From the NCBI GenBank assembly GCA_900767505.1, contig CAAFZG010000143.1, forward strand, positions 1 to 11,893: a DNA stretch of 11,893 nucleotides, read 5' to 3'. The notes beneath the pieces were generated by a model that saw only the letters and a list, made by a program, of their open reading frames with translations, ran no database searches and was not told where the DNA came from. The position numbers were made by a program, and so were the translations under genes. The stretch comes from Methanomassiliicoccales archaeon (GTDB lineage Archaea; Thermoplasmatota; Thermoplasmata; Methanomassiliicoccales; Methanomethylophilaceae). This document shows, piece after piece, positions 6,375 to 11,893 of the stretch; position 1 is the first letter of the stretch; the number at the start of each line of letters is the position of its first letter.

Positions 6375-8138
6375 ATGTCAATAATGGTAGAATTCGAGGA
6401 GCAGGTCCGCTCCAAAGTATCCGAGGCCCTTTCGGCAATGGGCGCAGACGTCGGTTTCGTCGTGGAGCTTCCCTCCGTCGACACCGCCGATCTCGCAGTC
6501 CCGTGCTTCACCATGTCGAAGGCCCTCAGGAAGGCACCGCAGGCCATCGCCGACGACCTCGCCGCGGCCATCAAGGCCGACGGACTCGTCGCATCGGTCT
6601 CCTCGTGCAACGGATATCTGAACTTCTGCATGGACGGAGCCGCCCTTGTCAAAGGGGTTCTGGACGACATCATAGCATCAAACGGATGCTTCAACGCCGC
6701 CCCCACAGGAAAGAGGGTCAACGTCGAGCACACCTCGACCAACCCCACCGGCCCCATCCACGTCGGAAGGGCAAGGAACCCCATCATCGGGGACACGCTG
6801 GCCAGATGCCTCAAGAGGTGCGGTCACGACGTTGCCACCGAGTACTACGTCAACGATGTGGGAAAGCAGGTCGTCATCCTCACATGGGGAGTCAACAACG
6901 TCACCGACGAGGAGGCCGAGGCAGAGGCGGAGGAACACGCCAAGAGCGCAGGCCACGAGAAGGAGAGGGACAAGCCCGACCACAGGCTTGTAGCCAAATA
7001 CCGTATCGCCAACCGCAGGATGGAGTCTGACCCCGAGGTTCAGGCCCAGATCTCCGATATGCTCAGGAGGTTCGAGGCAGGGGACCACGAGGTCATCGAC
7101 ACAGTCCGTCAGACAGCGGAGCTCATGCTCGGAGGCCTCAGGGAGACGCTCTCCAGCATCAACGTCGTTCTGGACAGGTACACATGGGAGTCAGGATTCA
7201 TCGCTGACGGTTCCGCAAGGGACGTCGTCGAGAGGCTCAAGAAGTCGGAATATGCCGGACAGACCGATGACGGCGCATGGTTCGTTGATCTGAAGGATTT
7301 CGGCATACAGGGAAAGAACACCAAGTTCACATTCACCCGTTCCGACGGCACCACCCTGTACACCACCCGCGACCTCGCATATCACATAGACAAGTTCAAG
7401 CGCTCAGACGAGGTCATCGATGTCCTCGGAGAGGATCAGAAGCTCGGATCCAAGCAGCTCTGCTCCGCATTGGAGATCTTGGGCTACGACAAGATGCCCG
7501 AACCCCTGTTCTATTCGTTCGTCTCGCTTCCCGAGGGCAAGATGTCCACGAGGAAGGGTGTCGTGGTCTATCTCGACGACCTCGTCGACGAGGCTGTCGC
7601 CCATGCTTACGACGAGATAAAGTCGAGGATGGAGACCAGGAACGCAGAGATGTCCGAGGAGAAGATGAGGGCCATCGCCCGCGTCGTCGGTACGGGTGCG
7701 ATCAGGTACAACATCGTCCGCGTCCAGCCCGAGAAGCAGTTCGTCTTCAAATGGAGTGAGGCTCTGAACTTCGACGGCAACTCCGGTCCGTACCTCCAGT
7801 ATGTGCACGCAAGGGCATGCAGCATGCTGAGGAAGGCAGGGGATTTCCAGCGTGACACAGACCCGTCCAATCTCACGGACGAGATGGAGATCAACCTGGT
7901 CAAGAAGCTCGCACGCTACGGAGAGGTGCTCAGGGAGGCCGGAGACGGCAAGAGGATCAACATCCTTCCCGCATACGGTCATGAGCTTGCAGTCGCCTTC
8001 AACCAGTTCTATGCCGCAGTGTCCGTTCTGGATGCGGGCCCCCGCAGGAATGCGAGGCTGACCCTTGTGGAATGCACCCGCACGGTCCTGGCGGATGTCC
8101 TGGACTGTCTCGGAATGGGTGCCCCCGAGGAGATGTGA
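6375..8138 (+). CDS. argS: Arginyl-tRNA synthetase
   Basis: Class I synthetase that attaches arginine to tRNA-Arg; the family needs tRNA bound for amino acid activation. It is 587 residues, full length. The N-terminal Add-1-like domain covers about the first 115 residues. The catalytic domain opens with EHTSTNPTGPIHVGRARN, in which the HIGH signature appears as HVGR at 129-132. The second signature, KMSTRKG at 389-394 plus the next residue, is intact, whereas many bacterial ArgRS lack a canonical KMSK. The C-terminal DALR anticodon-binding domain starts near GNSGPYLQYVHARA and runs to the end. An acidic, charged insertion (EEAEAEAEEHAKSAGHEKER) lies after the first part of the Rossmann fold. 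It sits one base after prf1 and two bases before a GNAT acetyltransferase gene, so the three are one transcription unit. Confidence 0.97.
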   Translation: MSIMVEFEEQVRSKVSEALSAMGADVGFVVELPSVDTADLAVPCFTMSKALRKAPQAIADDLAAAIKADGLVASVSSCNGYLNFCMDGAALVKGVLDDIIASNGCFNAAPTGKRVNVEHTSTNPTGPIHVGRARNPIIGDTLARCLKRCGHDVATEYYVNDVGKQVVILTWGVNNVTDEEAEAEAEEHAKSAGHEKERDKPDHRLVAKYRIANRRMESDPEVQAQISDMLRRFEAGDHEVIDTVRQTAELMLGGLRETLSSINVVLDRYTWESGFIADGSARDVVERLKKSEYAGQTDDGAWFVDLKDFGIQGKNTKFTFTRSDGTTLYTTRDLAYHIDKFKRSDEVIDVLGEDQKLGSKQLCSALEILGYDKMPEPLFYSFVSLPEGKMSTRKGVVVYLDDLVDEAVAHAYDEIKSRMETRNAEMSEEKMRAIARVVGTGAIRYNIVRVQPEKQFVFKWSEALNFDGNSGPYLQYVHARACSMLRKAGDFQRDTDPSNLTDEMEINLVKKLARYGEVLREAGDGKRINILPAYGHELAVAFNQFYAAVSVLDAGPRRNARLTLVECTRTVLADVLDCLGMGAPEEM

Positions 8139-8140
8139 GC

Positions 8141-8638
8141 ATGGAAGTGCGTCCGGTCAGGATCAAGGATATAGAGGCCGTACGCGACCTGGAGATCTCC
8201 TGCATACGCGAGTACTTCGCGGCCACGCTGGAGAACAAATGGGAGGACCTTCCTCAGGAGTGGAAGGACAACCTCGGGGCCAGCAGCCCCAACCATTTCC
8301 AGACCTATCTGAAGAGCGGTCTCAGCCTCGTCGCCGAAGAGGATGGGGAGATAATCGGATTCATCTTCGCCCAGATGCTCCACCATGTCGCCGACGAGGA
8401 CAACCTGCTCTGGATCGAGAACATGGGCGTCCACAGGTACTTCCGCCGCCAGATGGTCGGATACAAGCTCCTGAGGGAATGCGTCAGGCTCGGAAGGGAG
8501 CAGGGCGCAGGCGTGGCCCATGCCATGATACAGCCGGACAACGCGTCTTCGATACTTCTCTACAAGAAGGTCGGGTTCTTCATGGACAGGCGCGAGGTCG
8601 CGCTCCTCGATCTGAACGATCCCAATCTCAGACTCTGA
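8141..8638 (+). CDS. GNAT family N-acetyltransferase (RimI-like)
   Basis: A 165-residue protein of the Gcn5-related acetyltransferase fold, which transfers acetyl from acetyl-CoA to an amine. The N-terminal strand and helix (VRPVRIKDIEAVRDLEI) are typical of RimI/Ard1-like members. Motif A, which holds the CoA pyrophosphate, reads HRYFRRQMVGYKLL; where the family has R/Q-x-x-G-x-G/A, the first glycine is methionine. The C-terminal motif B region is PDNASSILLYKKVGFF, a good match to the usual N-x-x-A-x-x-L-Y-x-x-x-G-F. The start at 8141 follows GAGGAG (8127-8132) by eight bases and the argS stop by two. The substrate cannot be told from sequence. Membership of the prf1-argS operon makes a ribosomal protein, translation factor or protein N-terminus the most attractive guess, but this is inference. 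Confidence 0.85.
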   Translation: MEVRPVRIKDIEAVRDLEISCIREYFAATLENKWEDLPQEWKDNLGASSPNHFQTYLKSGLSLVAEEDGEIIGFIFAQMLHHVADEDNLLWIENMGVHRYFRRQMVGYKLLRECVRLGREQGAGVAHAMIQPDNASSILLYKKVGFFMDRREVALLDLNDPNLRL

Positions 8639-8644
8639 AACAAT

Positions 8645-9841
8645 TCATGCCGGGCCGTCCCCGGCATCCTTCCTCATCTCGGATTCCCTTTTCTTTATCA
8701 ATCCGATGAGCACGAATGCCAATAACGCACAGGACACCAATACGAATGCCGATCCCGCGTACCCTATGTCGCTTACGGACAGGGAGTCCGTGACCGCTCC
8801 GCCGATGATGGATCCCATGGCTATCCCGACGTTGAATATCCCGGAGAACAGGGACATGGCGATGGGCACAGCATCCTGAGGGGCCGCTTTGATGGTCTCG
8901 TTCTGACTTATCACACAGAACGCCATGGCGCACAGTCCCCAGACGGCGCAGACGACAGCGGTTGTCAAAGGCGATGATGTCGCAGGTTCGAGAAGGAGCA
9001 GGCATGCGCCGGTGCCGATCATCACTGCCAGGAAGAACTTGAACCTGGTGCGGTCGTAGAATTTTGTGAACAGTATGCTTCCGACTATGCCTGCGATGCC
9101 GAACAGCGTGAGCATGAGCGTGATGAAGATCTCGGACATCCCGGCCTGCGCCAGGAACGGCTCGATGTAGCTGTATCCGGTGTAGTATCCCGTCACATAG
9201 AATGCGAGGACGATGTACATGCACACCAGCGTCTTGTTGCAGAATATGTCCGGAAGGCGCTTCAGAGTGAAGGTTCCGGGATTGTCCACCTTGGGGAACG
9301 AGGCCACCAGCAGTACGAGGGCGACCAGAGACGCTATCGCGATCGTGATGAACGTCATCCTCCATCCCAGTGCCAATCCGATTATCCTTCCAAGGGGCAG
9401 TCCGATGATCATGGCGATGGATGTTCCGGTGGCCACGGCGCTGAGCGCAAGCTTCTGCCTTCCCTGGGGGACCACCCTGACCGCAAGTGCCGCGGCGATG
9501 GACCAGAATATGGAATGGGCGACGGCAACACCGAGACGCGATATCACCAGCATGCCGTAGCTTTTGGAGATCCCGGACATCACCTGGAATGCGGCGAACA
9601 GGATCACGCACATCAGGAGCAGTCTGCGGTACTCCATCTTCCTGAACACAAGTATCAGGGGGAGCGACAGTATCGCGACAGCCCATGCGTAGATGGATAT
9701 GATCAGTCCTATCTTCGACTCCGATATCCCGAAATCCGCAGCCATGTCACTGAGCAATCCGATCGGCATGAACTCGGACATGTTGAAGATGAAGACGCAG
9801 ATCGTGATACCTATTAACGGAAGCCAGGCCCTCAGAGTCAT
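8645..9841 (-). CDS. Major facilitator superfamily transporter, AraJ/sugar-efflux-like (DHA1 type)
   Basis: A 398-residue inner-membrane protein with about twelve hydrophobic segments, starting with one at residues about 7-25 (WLPLIGITICVFIFNMSEF). The first segment continues FMPIGLLSDMAADFGIS, the hallmark of the AraJ/SotB/YdeA branch of drug and sugar efflux proteins that work by proton antiport. A reduced motif A (FRKMEYRRLLL) is in the loop between segments 2 and 3. A basic central loop (TLKRLPDIFCNKTL) separates the two six-helix halves. The cargo is not readable from sequence. I chose the ATG at 9841; an in-frame TTG at 9865 would add eight residues, and neither has a good ribosome binding site. 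AT-rich boxes near 9868-9877 and 9896-9903 are possible promoters. It stands alone, convergent with the GNAT gene, with only six bases between the stops. Transfer from bacteria is possible but untested. Confidence 0.88.
   Translation of the reverse strand: MTLRAWLPLIGITICVFIFNMSEFMPIGLLSDMAADFGISESKIGLIISIYAWAVAILSLPLILVFRKMEYRRLLLMCVILFAAFQVMSGISKSYGMLVISRLGVAVAHSIFWSIAAALAVRVVPQGRQKLALSAVATGTSIAMIIGLPLGRIIGLALGWRMTFITIAIASLVALVLLVASFPKVDNPGTFTLKRLPDIFCNKTLVCMYIVLAFYVTGYYTGYSYIEPFLAQAGMSEIFITLMLTLFGIAGIVGSILFTKFYDRTRFKFFLAVMIGTGACLLLLEPATSSPLTTAVVCAVWGLCAMAFCVISQNETIKAAPQDAVPIAMSLFSGIFNVGIAMGSIIGGAVTDSLSVSDIGYAGSAFVLVSCALLAFVLIGLIKKRESEMRKDAGDGPA
8647..8667 (+). terminator. Hairpin after the prf1-argS-GNAT operon, within the MFS 3' end
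   Basis: ATGCCGGG-ccgtc-CCCGGCAT forms an 8-bp stem with a 5-base loop, nine bases after the GNAT stop codon. It also encodes the last residues of the convergent MFS gene (GDGPA and nearby). There is no strong T-tract after it, only TCCTTCC. It could stop or stabilise the plus-strand operon transcript. Confidence 0.5.
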
Positions 9842-9917
9842 TGATACCGACCCGGTCTCTTCCAAGATGATTCAAATAGGTTTCGATACAACGCGAATAA
9901 TATCTGTAAAAAGGTGT

Positions 9918-9940
9918 CCGGCAGGGATGAACCCCGCCGG
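9918..9940 (-). terminator. Intrinsic-type terminator after the purP operon
   Basis: CCGGCAGGG-atgaa-CCCCGCCGG forms a nine-position stem with one A/C mismatch, nine bases beyond the stop of the surface-protein gene on the minus strand. On that strand it is followed by ACACCTTTTTAC, giving a run of five Ts. Hairpin plus T-tract is the best terminator in the window and insulates the downstream MFS gene. Confidence 0.65.
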
Positions 9941-9948
9941 ATGAAGGA

Positions 9949-10554
9949 TCACTCCTTCTTCTTTTTGTTAGCCAGGTACTTCTGCCTCTCTGTGGATTTG
10001 GCAGTGCTCTTGGACTGTTTCTTCTGGCCTTTCTCGGCCATTTCGGCCTTCCTTTGAGCCTCGAGCTCTTCGAAGGTCATCTCGGGTTTGTTCTTGGGGG
10101 TGTCGCGGATCTTCAGGAATGCGAAGACGGCGATGACGATGACTACGAGGATGATCACTGCGTAGGTCACCCAGTTGGACAGGACGTTCTTGCTGACATC
10201 CGCAGTCACGGAGAATGCATTGAAGCCGTTATCGAACTCGCCTTTGGGCTCGCATGTCACCCTGTACTGGTGTATACCGGGCGAGGGGTCGTTGATGTGT
10301 ATCGAGATTGCATTCGTTCCGACGACGATGTCGAACTCTTTCACAGCCACGGTGCTGTCGCCGTCTTTGACGGTGACCGTCATGGTGAAGACGCTGTCGC
10401 TCTTGACGGTGAAGTTGATGTCACCGCCCTTCATGTTGTCGAATTGCTGAGTGCCGCTGGGTGTATCGGTGAGCTCTGCGGCGTCCGCAGCCGGCAGGAT
10501 GCAGACGATGGCGAACAATGCGATGACCGCTACGGCAATCTTCTTCATGTCCAT
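9949..10554 (-). CDS. Uncharacterised single-pass surface protein with lysine-rich cytosolic tail
   Basis: I do not recognise this 201-residue protein. It has a Sec-type signal peptide (MDMKK, then a hydrophobic core up to about residue 21, with likely cleavage after ADAA at 23-26). Next is an outside domain of about 100 residues, rich in T, V, D and beta-strand-like patterns, with a possible N-glycosylation site NFT at 47-49. A single membrane helix spans about 128-147 (WVTYAVIILVVIVIAVFAFL). The cytosolic tail of about 53 residues is very basic, ending KQKYLANKKKKE-like with many Lys, Ser and Thr. The outside domain may have an immunoglobulin-like or other beta-sandwich fold. The start at 10554 follows GAGG by seven bases, and purP ends nine bases upstream, so translation is probably coupled. 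A link to purine metabolism is not evident; it could be a cell-envelope or anchoring protein that happens to share the transcript. Confidence 0.8.
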   Translation of the reverse strand: MDMKKIAVAVIALFAIVCILPAADAAELTDTPSGTQQFDNMKGGDINFTVKSDSVFTMTVTVKDGDSTVAVKEFDIVVGTNAISIHINDPSPGIHQYRVTCEPKGEFDNGFNAFSVTADVSKNVLSNWVTYAVIILVVIVIAVFAFLKIRDTPKNKPEMTFEELEAQRKAEMAEKGQKKQSKSTAKSTERQKYLANKKKKE

Positions 10555-10563
10555 CAGATCGCC

Positions 10564-11721
10564 TCAGGTGATGATCTCCTCGATGCGCTCCTGCTCTATG
10601 GCCTTGCGGATCTCCATGGAGAGTCTCCTTCCGGAGGACATCTCCTGTCTCCACAGGGTGTTTCCGTAGGGGTGGCCGACGGACATGTGGACGTTGGTTC
10701 CTCCTCCGATCCTGGGGGCGACATCGTAGATGTAGAAGTTCAGGTCCTTGTCGACGCAGGTCTGAAGGCAGAACGGTCCGATGATACCGGGGTCGTAGAA
10801 CTTCTTGGTGGCGGCGACGTACTTCTCGGCGAGGGCGAATGCCTTGTCGAGCAGGGATTCCCTCAGAGTGGCGGAGTTGTGTCCGCAAACCGTGTACTCG
10901 GGGATGATGCCGTCGTTCTCGAGTTCGACCTGCTGCTTTCCGGGAAGCCTGCAGTATCCATCCAGGGAGCTCTCGAACCTCCAGTCGACTCCGAGGAGCT
11001 CGATCTTCTCTCCTTTCTCCTCGAGAGGAGAGTAGAAGAAGTCAAGGTTGAACACGGGGCCGATGATGTACTGCTCCATCCTGGCGTGCTCGAGGAAGTT
11101 CTCCTCGATGACGCCCTGTGCGATGAGCTCGTTGGATTTCTCGACGAACTGGTCATAGTCCTTGGCGGTGAAGAATCCCCTCTCGAGCTTCTTCACTTTG
11201 TGGTGGACCTTGACGATGGTCAGGCCGTCGATGTCCTCGGGCTTCTCGACCTTCTTGGGGAAGGGCATGCCTGCCTGCTCGAGCAGCCAGTAGTAGTCCC
11301 TCTCGTCTCCCCTCTCCTCGGAGCGGAGCAGGTTCCTGCTTCCGACCATGGGCATGGCGAAATCGTTCTCCACTGCGTCGATTCCGCAGTAGGAGACGAA
11401 GGACCTGTTGGGGACGAACAGGACGTTGTTGTTCATGAGGTTCTGCTGGACCTCGGGTTTCAGGATGCTGCTGAACTTGTCGAGTACGACGGGCTCGTCA
11501 ACCACTCCGCGGATGATGTTGCCCTGGGCATCCCTCTGTGCTCTGAAATATTTGGAGAACGTAGCATCCCTGCCCTGCTGACAGACGGCAACGGTCCTGA
11601 ATCCCTCGGAAACAGCTCCGTCGCACGTGTCCAGTGCCGAGTGGGAGGCGACGACACCGATCTTGGCTTCCTTGAGGTTGTACTTCTCAAGGTTGCCGAG
11701 AACCTCGTCTCTGCTGATCAT
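10564..11721 (-). CDS. purP: PurP-family ATP-grasp ligase (FAICAR synthetase or divergent paralog)
   Basis: PurP makes 5-formaminoimidazole-4-carboxamide ribotide (FAICAR) from AICAR, formate and ATP, the archaeal alternative to folate-dependent PurH. It is 385 residues long. The N-terminus (MISRDEVLGNLEKYN, then ASHSALDTCDGAVSEGF at about 25-41) and the core blocks VPNRSFVSYCGID, DIDGLTIVKV, LLGVDWRFESSLDGYCRLP, SATLRESLL, IGPFCLQT and DVAPRIGGGTNVHM follow the family closely. Where the M. jannaschii enzyme, as I recall it, has a glycine-rich ATP loop (GARGGRGYF), this protein has HHKVKKLERGFF. It may therefore be one of the archaeal PurP paralogs of altered activity. The start at 11721 is set by GAGG seven bases upstream and by the family N-terminus; the 19 residues upstream in frame (from 11778) are rejected. 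It is the first gene of an operon with the surface-protein gene. Confidence 0.88.
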   Translation of the reverse strand: MISRDEVLGNLEKYNLKEAKIGVVASHSALDTCDGAVSEGFRTVAVCQQGRDATFSKYFRAQRDAQGNIIRGVVDEPVVLDKFSSILKPEVQQNLMNNNVLFVPNRSFVSYCGIDAVENDFAMPMVGSRNLLRSEERGDERDYYWLLEQAGMPFPKKVEKPEDIDGLTIVKVHHKVKKLERGFFTAKDYDQFVEKSNELIAQGVIEENFLEHARMEQYIIGPVFNLDFFYSPLEEKGEKIELLGVDWRFESSLDGYCRLPGKQQVELENDGIIPEYTVCGHNSATLRESLLDKAFALAEKYVAATKKFYDPGIIGPFCLQTCVDKDLNFYIYDVAPRIGGGTNVHMSVGHPYGNTLWRQEMSSGRRLSMEIRKAIEQERIEEIIT

Positions 11722-11728
11722 GATTAAT

Positions 11729-11732
11729 CCTC
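11729..11732 (-). promoter_or_regulatory. Ribosome binding site of purP
   Basis: On the minus strand GAGGATTAATC precedes the ATG; the GAGG core ends seven bases before it. This decides the start at 11721 over the in-frame ATG at 11778. Confidence 0.65.
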
Positions 11733-11754
11733 TGTGGCAGGATAAGCTGGTGCT

Positions 11755-11763
11755 GAATATAAC
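11755..11763 (-). promoter_or_regulatory. TATA-like box, putative promoter of the purP operon
   Basis: GTTATATTC on the minus strand, centred about 38 bases before the purP ATG. It predicts initiation near 11734, just upstream of the ribosome binding site, giving a leader of about 13 bases. Confidence 0.5.
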
Positions 11764-11765
11764 TA

Positions 11766-11778
11766 TTGGCAATGCCAA
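11766..11778. promoter_or_regulatory. Inverted repeat TTGGC-aat-GCCAA upstream of the purP TATA box
   Basis: Five-base arms around three bases, ending two bases from the TATA-like box, where the TFB recognition element would lie. A regulator bound here could control purP. No matching regulator lies beside it, and I do not recognise the motif. Confidence 0.4.
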
Positions 11779-11839
11779 AATGGAACGGCAGGGAGTGCTG
11801 CGATGATAGTTGTGTAGAATTCTCCGCGCAATTTATCGG

Positions 11840-11884
11840 TGACCCGTGAAATATATGTTTGCTACAACAACAGAACACGGGTCA
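11840..11884. repeat. Nine-base inverted repeat TGACCCGTG ... CACGGGTCA enclosing an AT-rich box
   Basis: Perfect 9-base arms at 11840-11848 and 11876-11884 separated by 27 bases. The spacer begins with AAATATATG. It could be paired protein-binding half-sites around a promoter or a long-looped RNA hairpin. Apart from this and the purP promoter, the stretch 11722-11893 holds nothing else I can name. Confidence 0.5.
11849..11857 (+). promoter_or_regulatory. TATA-like box directed toward the right edge
   Basis: AAATATATG would place a transcription start near 11877-11880, inside the right arm of the inverted repeat, suggesting a rightward gene or RNA beginning just past the window. The symmetric sequence could equally serve the minus strand, so the direction is uncertain. 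Confidence 0.3.
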
Positions 11885-11893
11885 GAGGGTCCA

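Noticed and set aside
5687..6814. A 375-codon open frame antisense to the prf1/argS junction
   Set aside because: It spans two genes with unmistakable aRF1 and ArgRS motifs, and its own product shows no recognisable domain.
8628..9686. A 352-codon minus-strand frame overlapping the MFS gene
   Set aside because: The product is rich in R, H, G and P with no hydrophobic pattern, while the frame used for the MFS gene gives a clean twelve-helix transporter.
10054..11727. A 557-codon open frame on the plus strand, antisense to purP and the surface-protein gene
   Set aside because: The product is a low-complexity run of D, E, V, L and G typical of an antisense shadow of GC-rich genes. purP and the small gene on the other strand have clear family or signal-peptide features and good ribosome binding sites.
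11722..11893. tRNA, C/D box RNA or CRISPR repeat near the right edge
   Set aside because: No T-loop motif, no proper C and D boxes, and the GGGTC repeats are too short and irregular.

Overview
The window is archaeal chromosomal DNA, most likely from a Thermoplasmatota methanogen of the Methanomassiliicoccales type. The evidence is the archaeal families (aRF1 release factor, GEK1-type D-aminoacyl-tRNA deacylase, archaeal UMP kinase, PurP), ribosome binding sites of the GGTGA/GAGG class, TATA-like boxes that place several genes as nearly leaderless, fairly high GC, and a winged-helix regulator of a kind I associate with this lineage. The order-level assignment is inference. No methanogenesis or pyrrolysine gene lies in the window to confirm it.

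Layout. Positions 1-2165 (+) hold the 3' half of trpS followed four bases later by pheS. pheS converges on, and overlaps by 39 bp, a minus-strand transcriptional regulator (2127-3374). Upstream of the regulator are two adjacent perfect or near-perfect palindromes, one of which contains the TATA-like core. The divergent gene is dtdA (3515-4348, +), which converges on pyrH (4397-5089, -) across a GNRA-capped hairpin. pyrH shares a compact divergent promoter region with a tight plus-strand operon, prf1-argS-GNAT acetyltransferase (5141-8638). That operon converges on an MFS exporter (8645-9841, -), with a hairpin inside the end of the MFS gene. Next comes a minus-strand operon of purP followed by a small single-pass surface protein (11721 down to 9949), which ends in a hairpin plus T-tract terminator. 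The last 170 bases hold the purP promoter, a candidate operator, and an inverted repeat enclosing a TATA-like box that points off the right edge.

Functionally, most of the window serves translation and its fidelity: tRNA charging with Trp, Phe and Arg, removal of D-amino acids from mis-charged tRNA, and peptide release. A nucleotide branch (UMP kinase, PurP) sits among these genes. All eleven genes end in TGA. No gene-free stretch exceeds about 175 bases. I saw no tRNA, rRNA, CRISPR array, insertion sequence or phage gene.

The points most worth a second look are: the regulator, which reads like a STAND-type protein without its ATPase domain; its paired palindromes; a PurP whose glycine-rich ATP loop appears to be replaced by a basic segment; a cysteine set in TrpS that resembles an iron-sulfur ligand motif; and the uncharacterised surface protein co-transcribed with purP. 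I do not claim a demonstrated new defence or metabolic system here.
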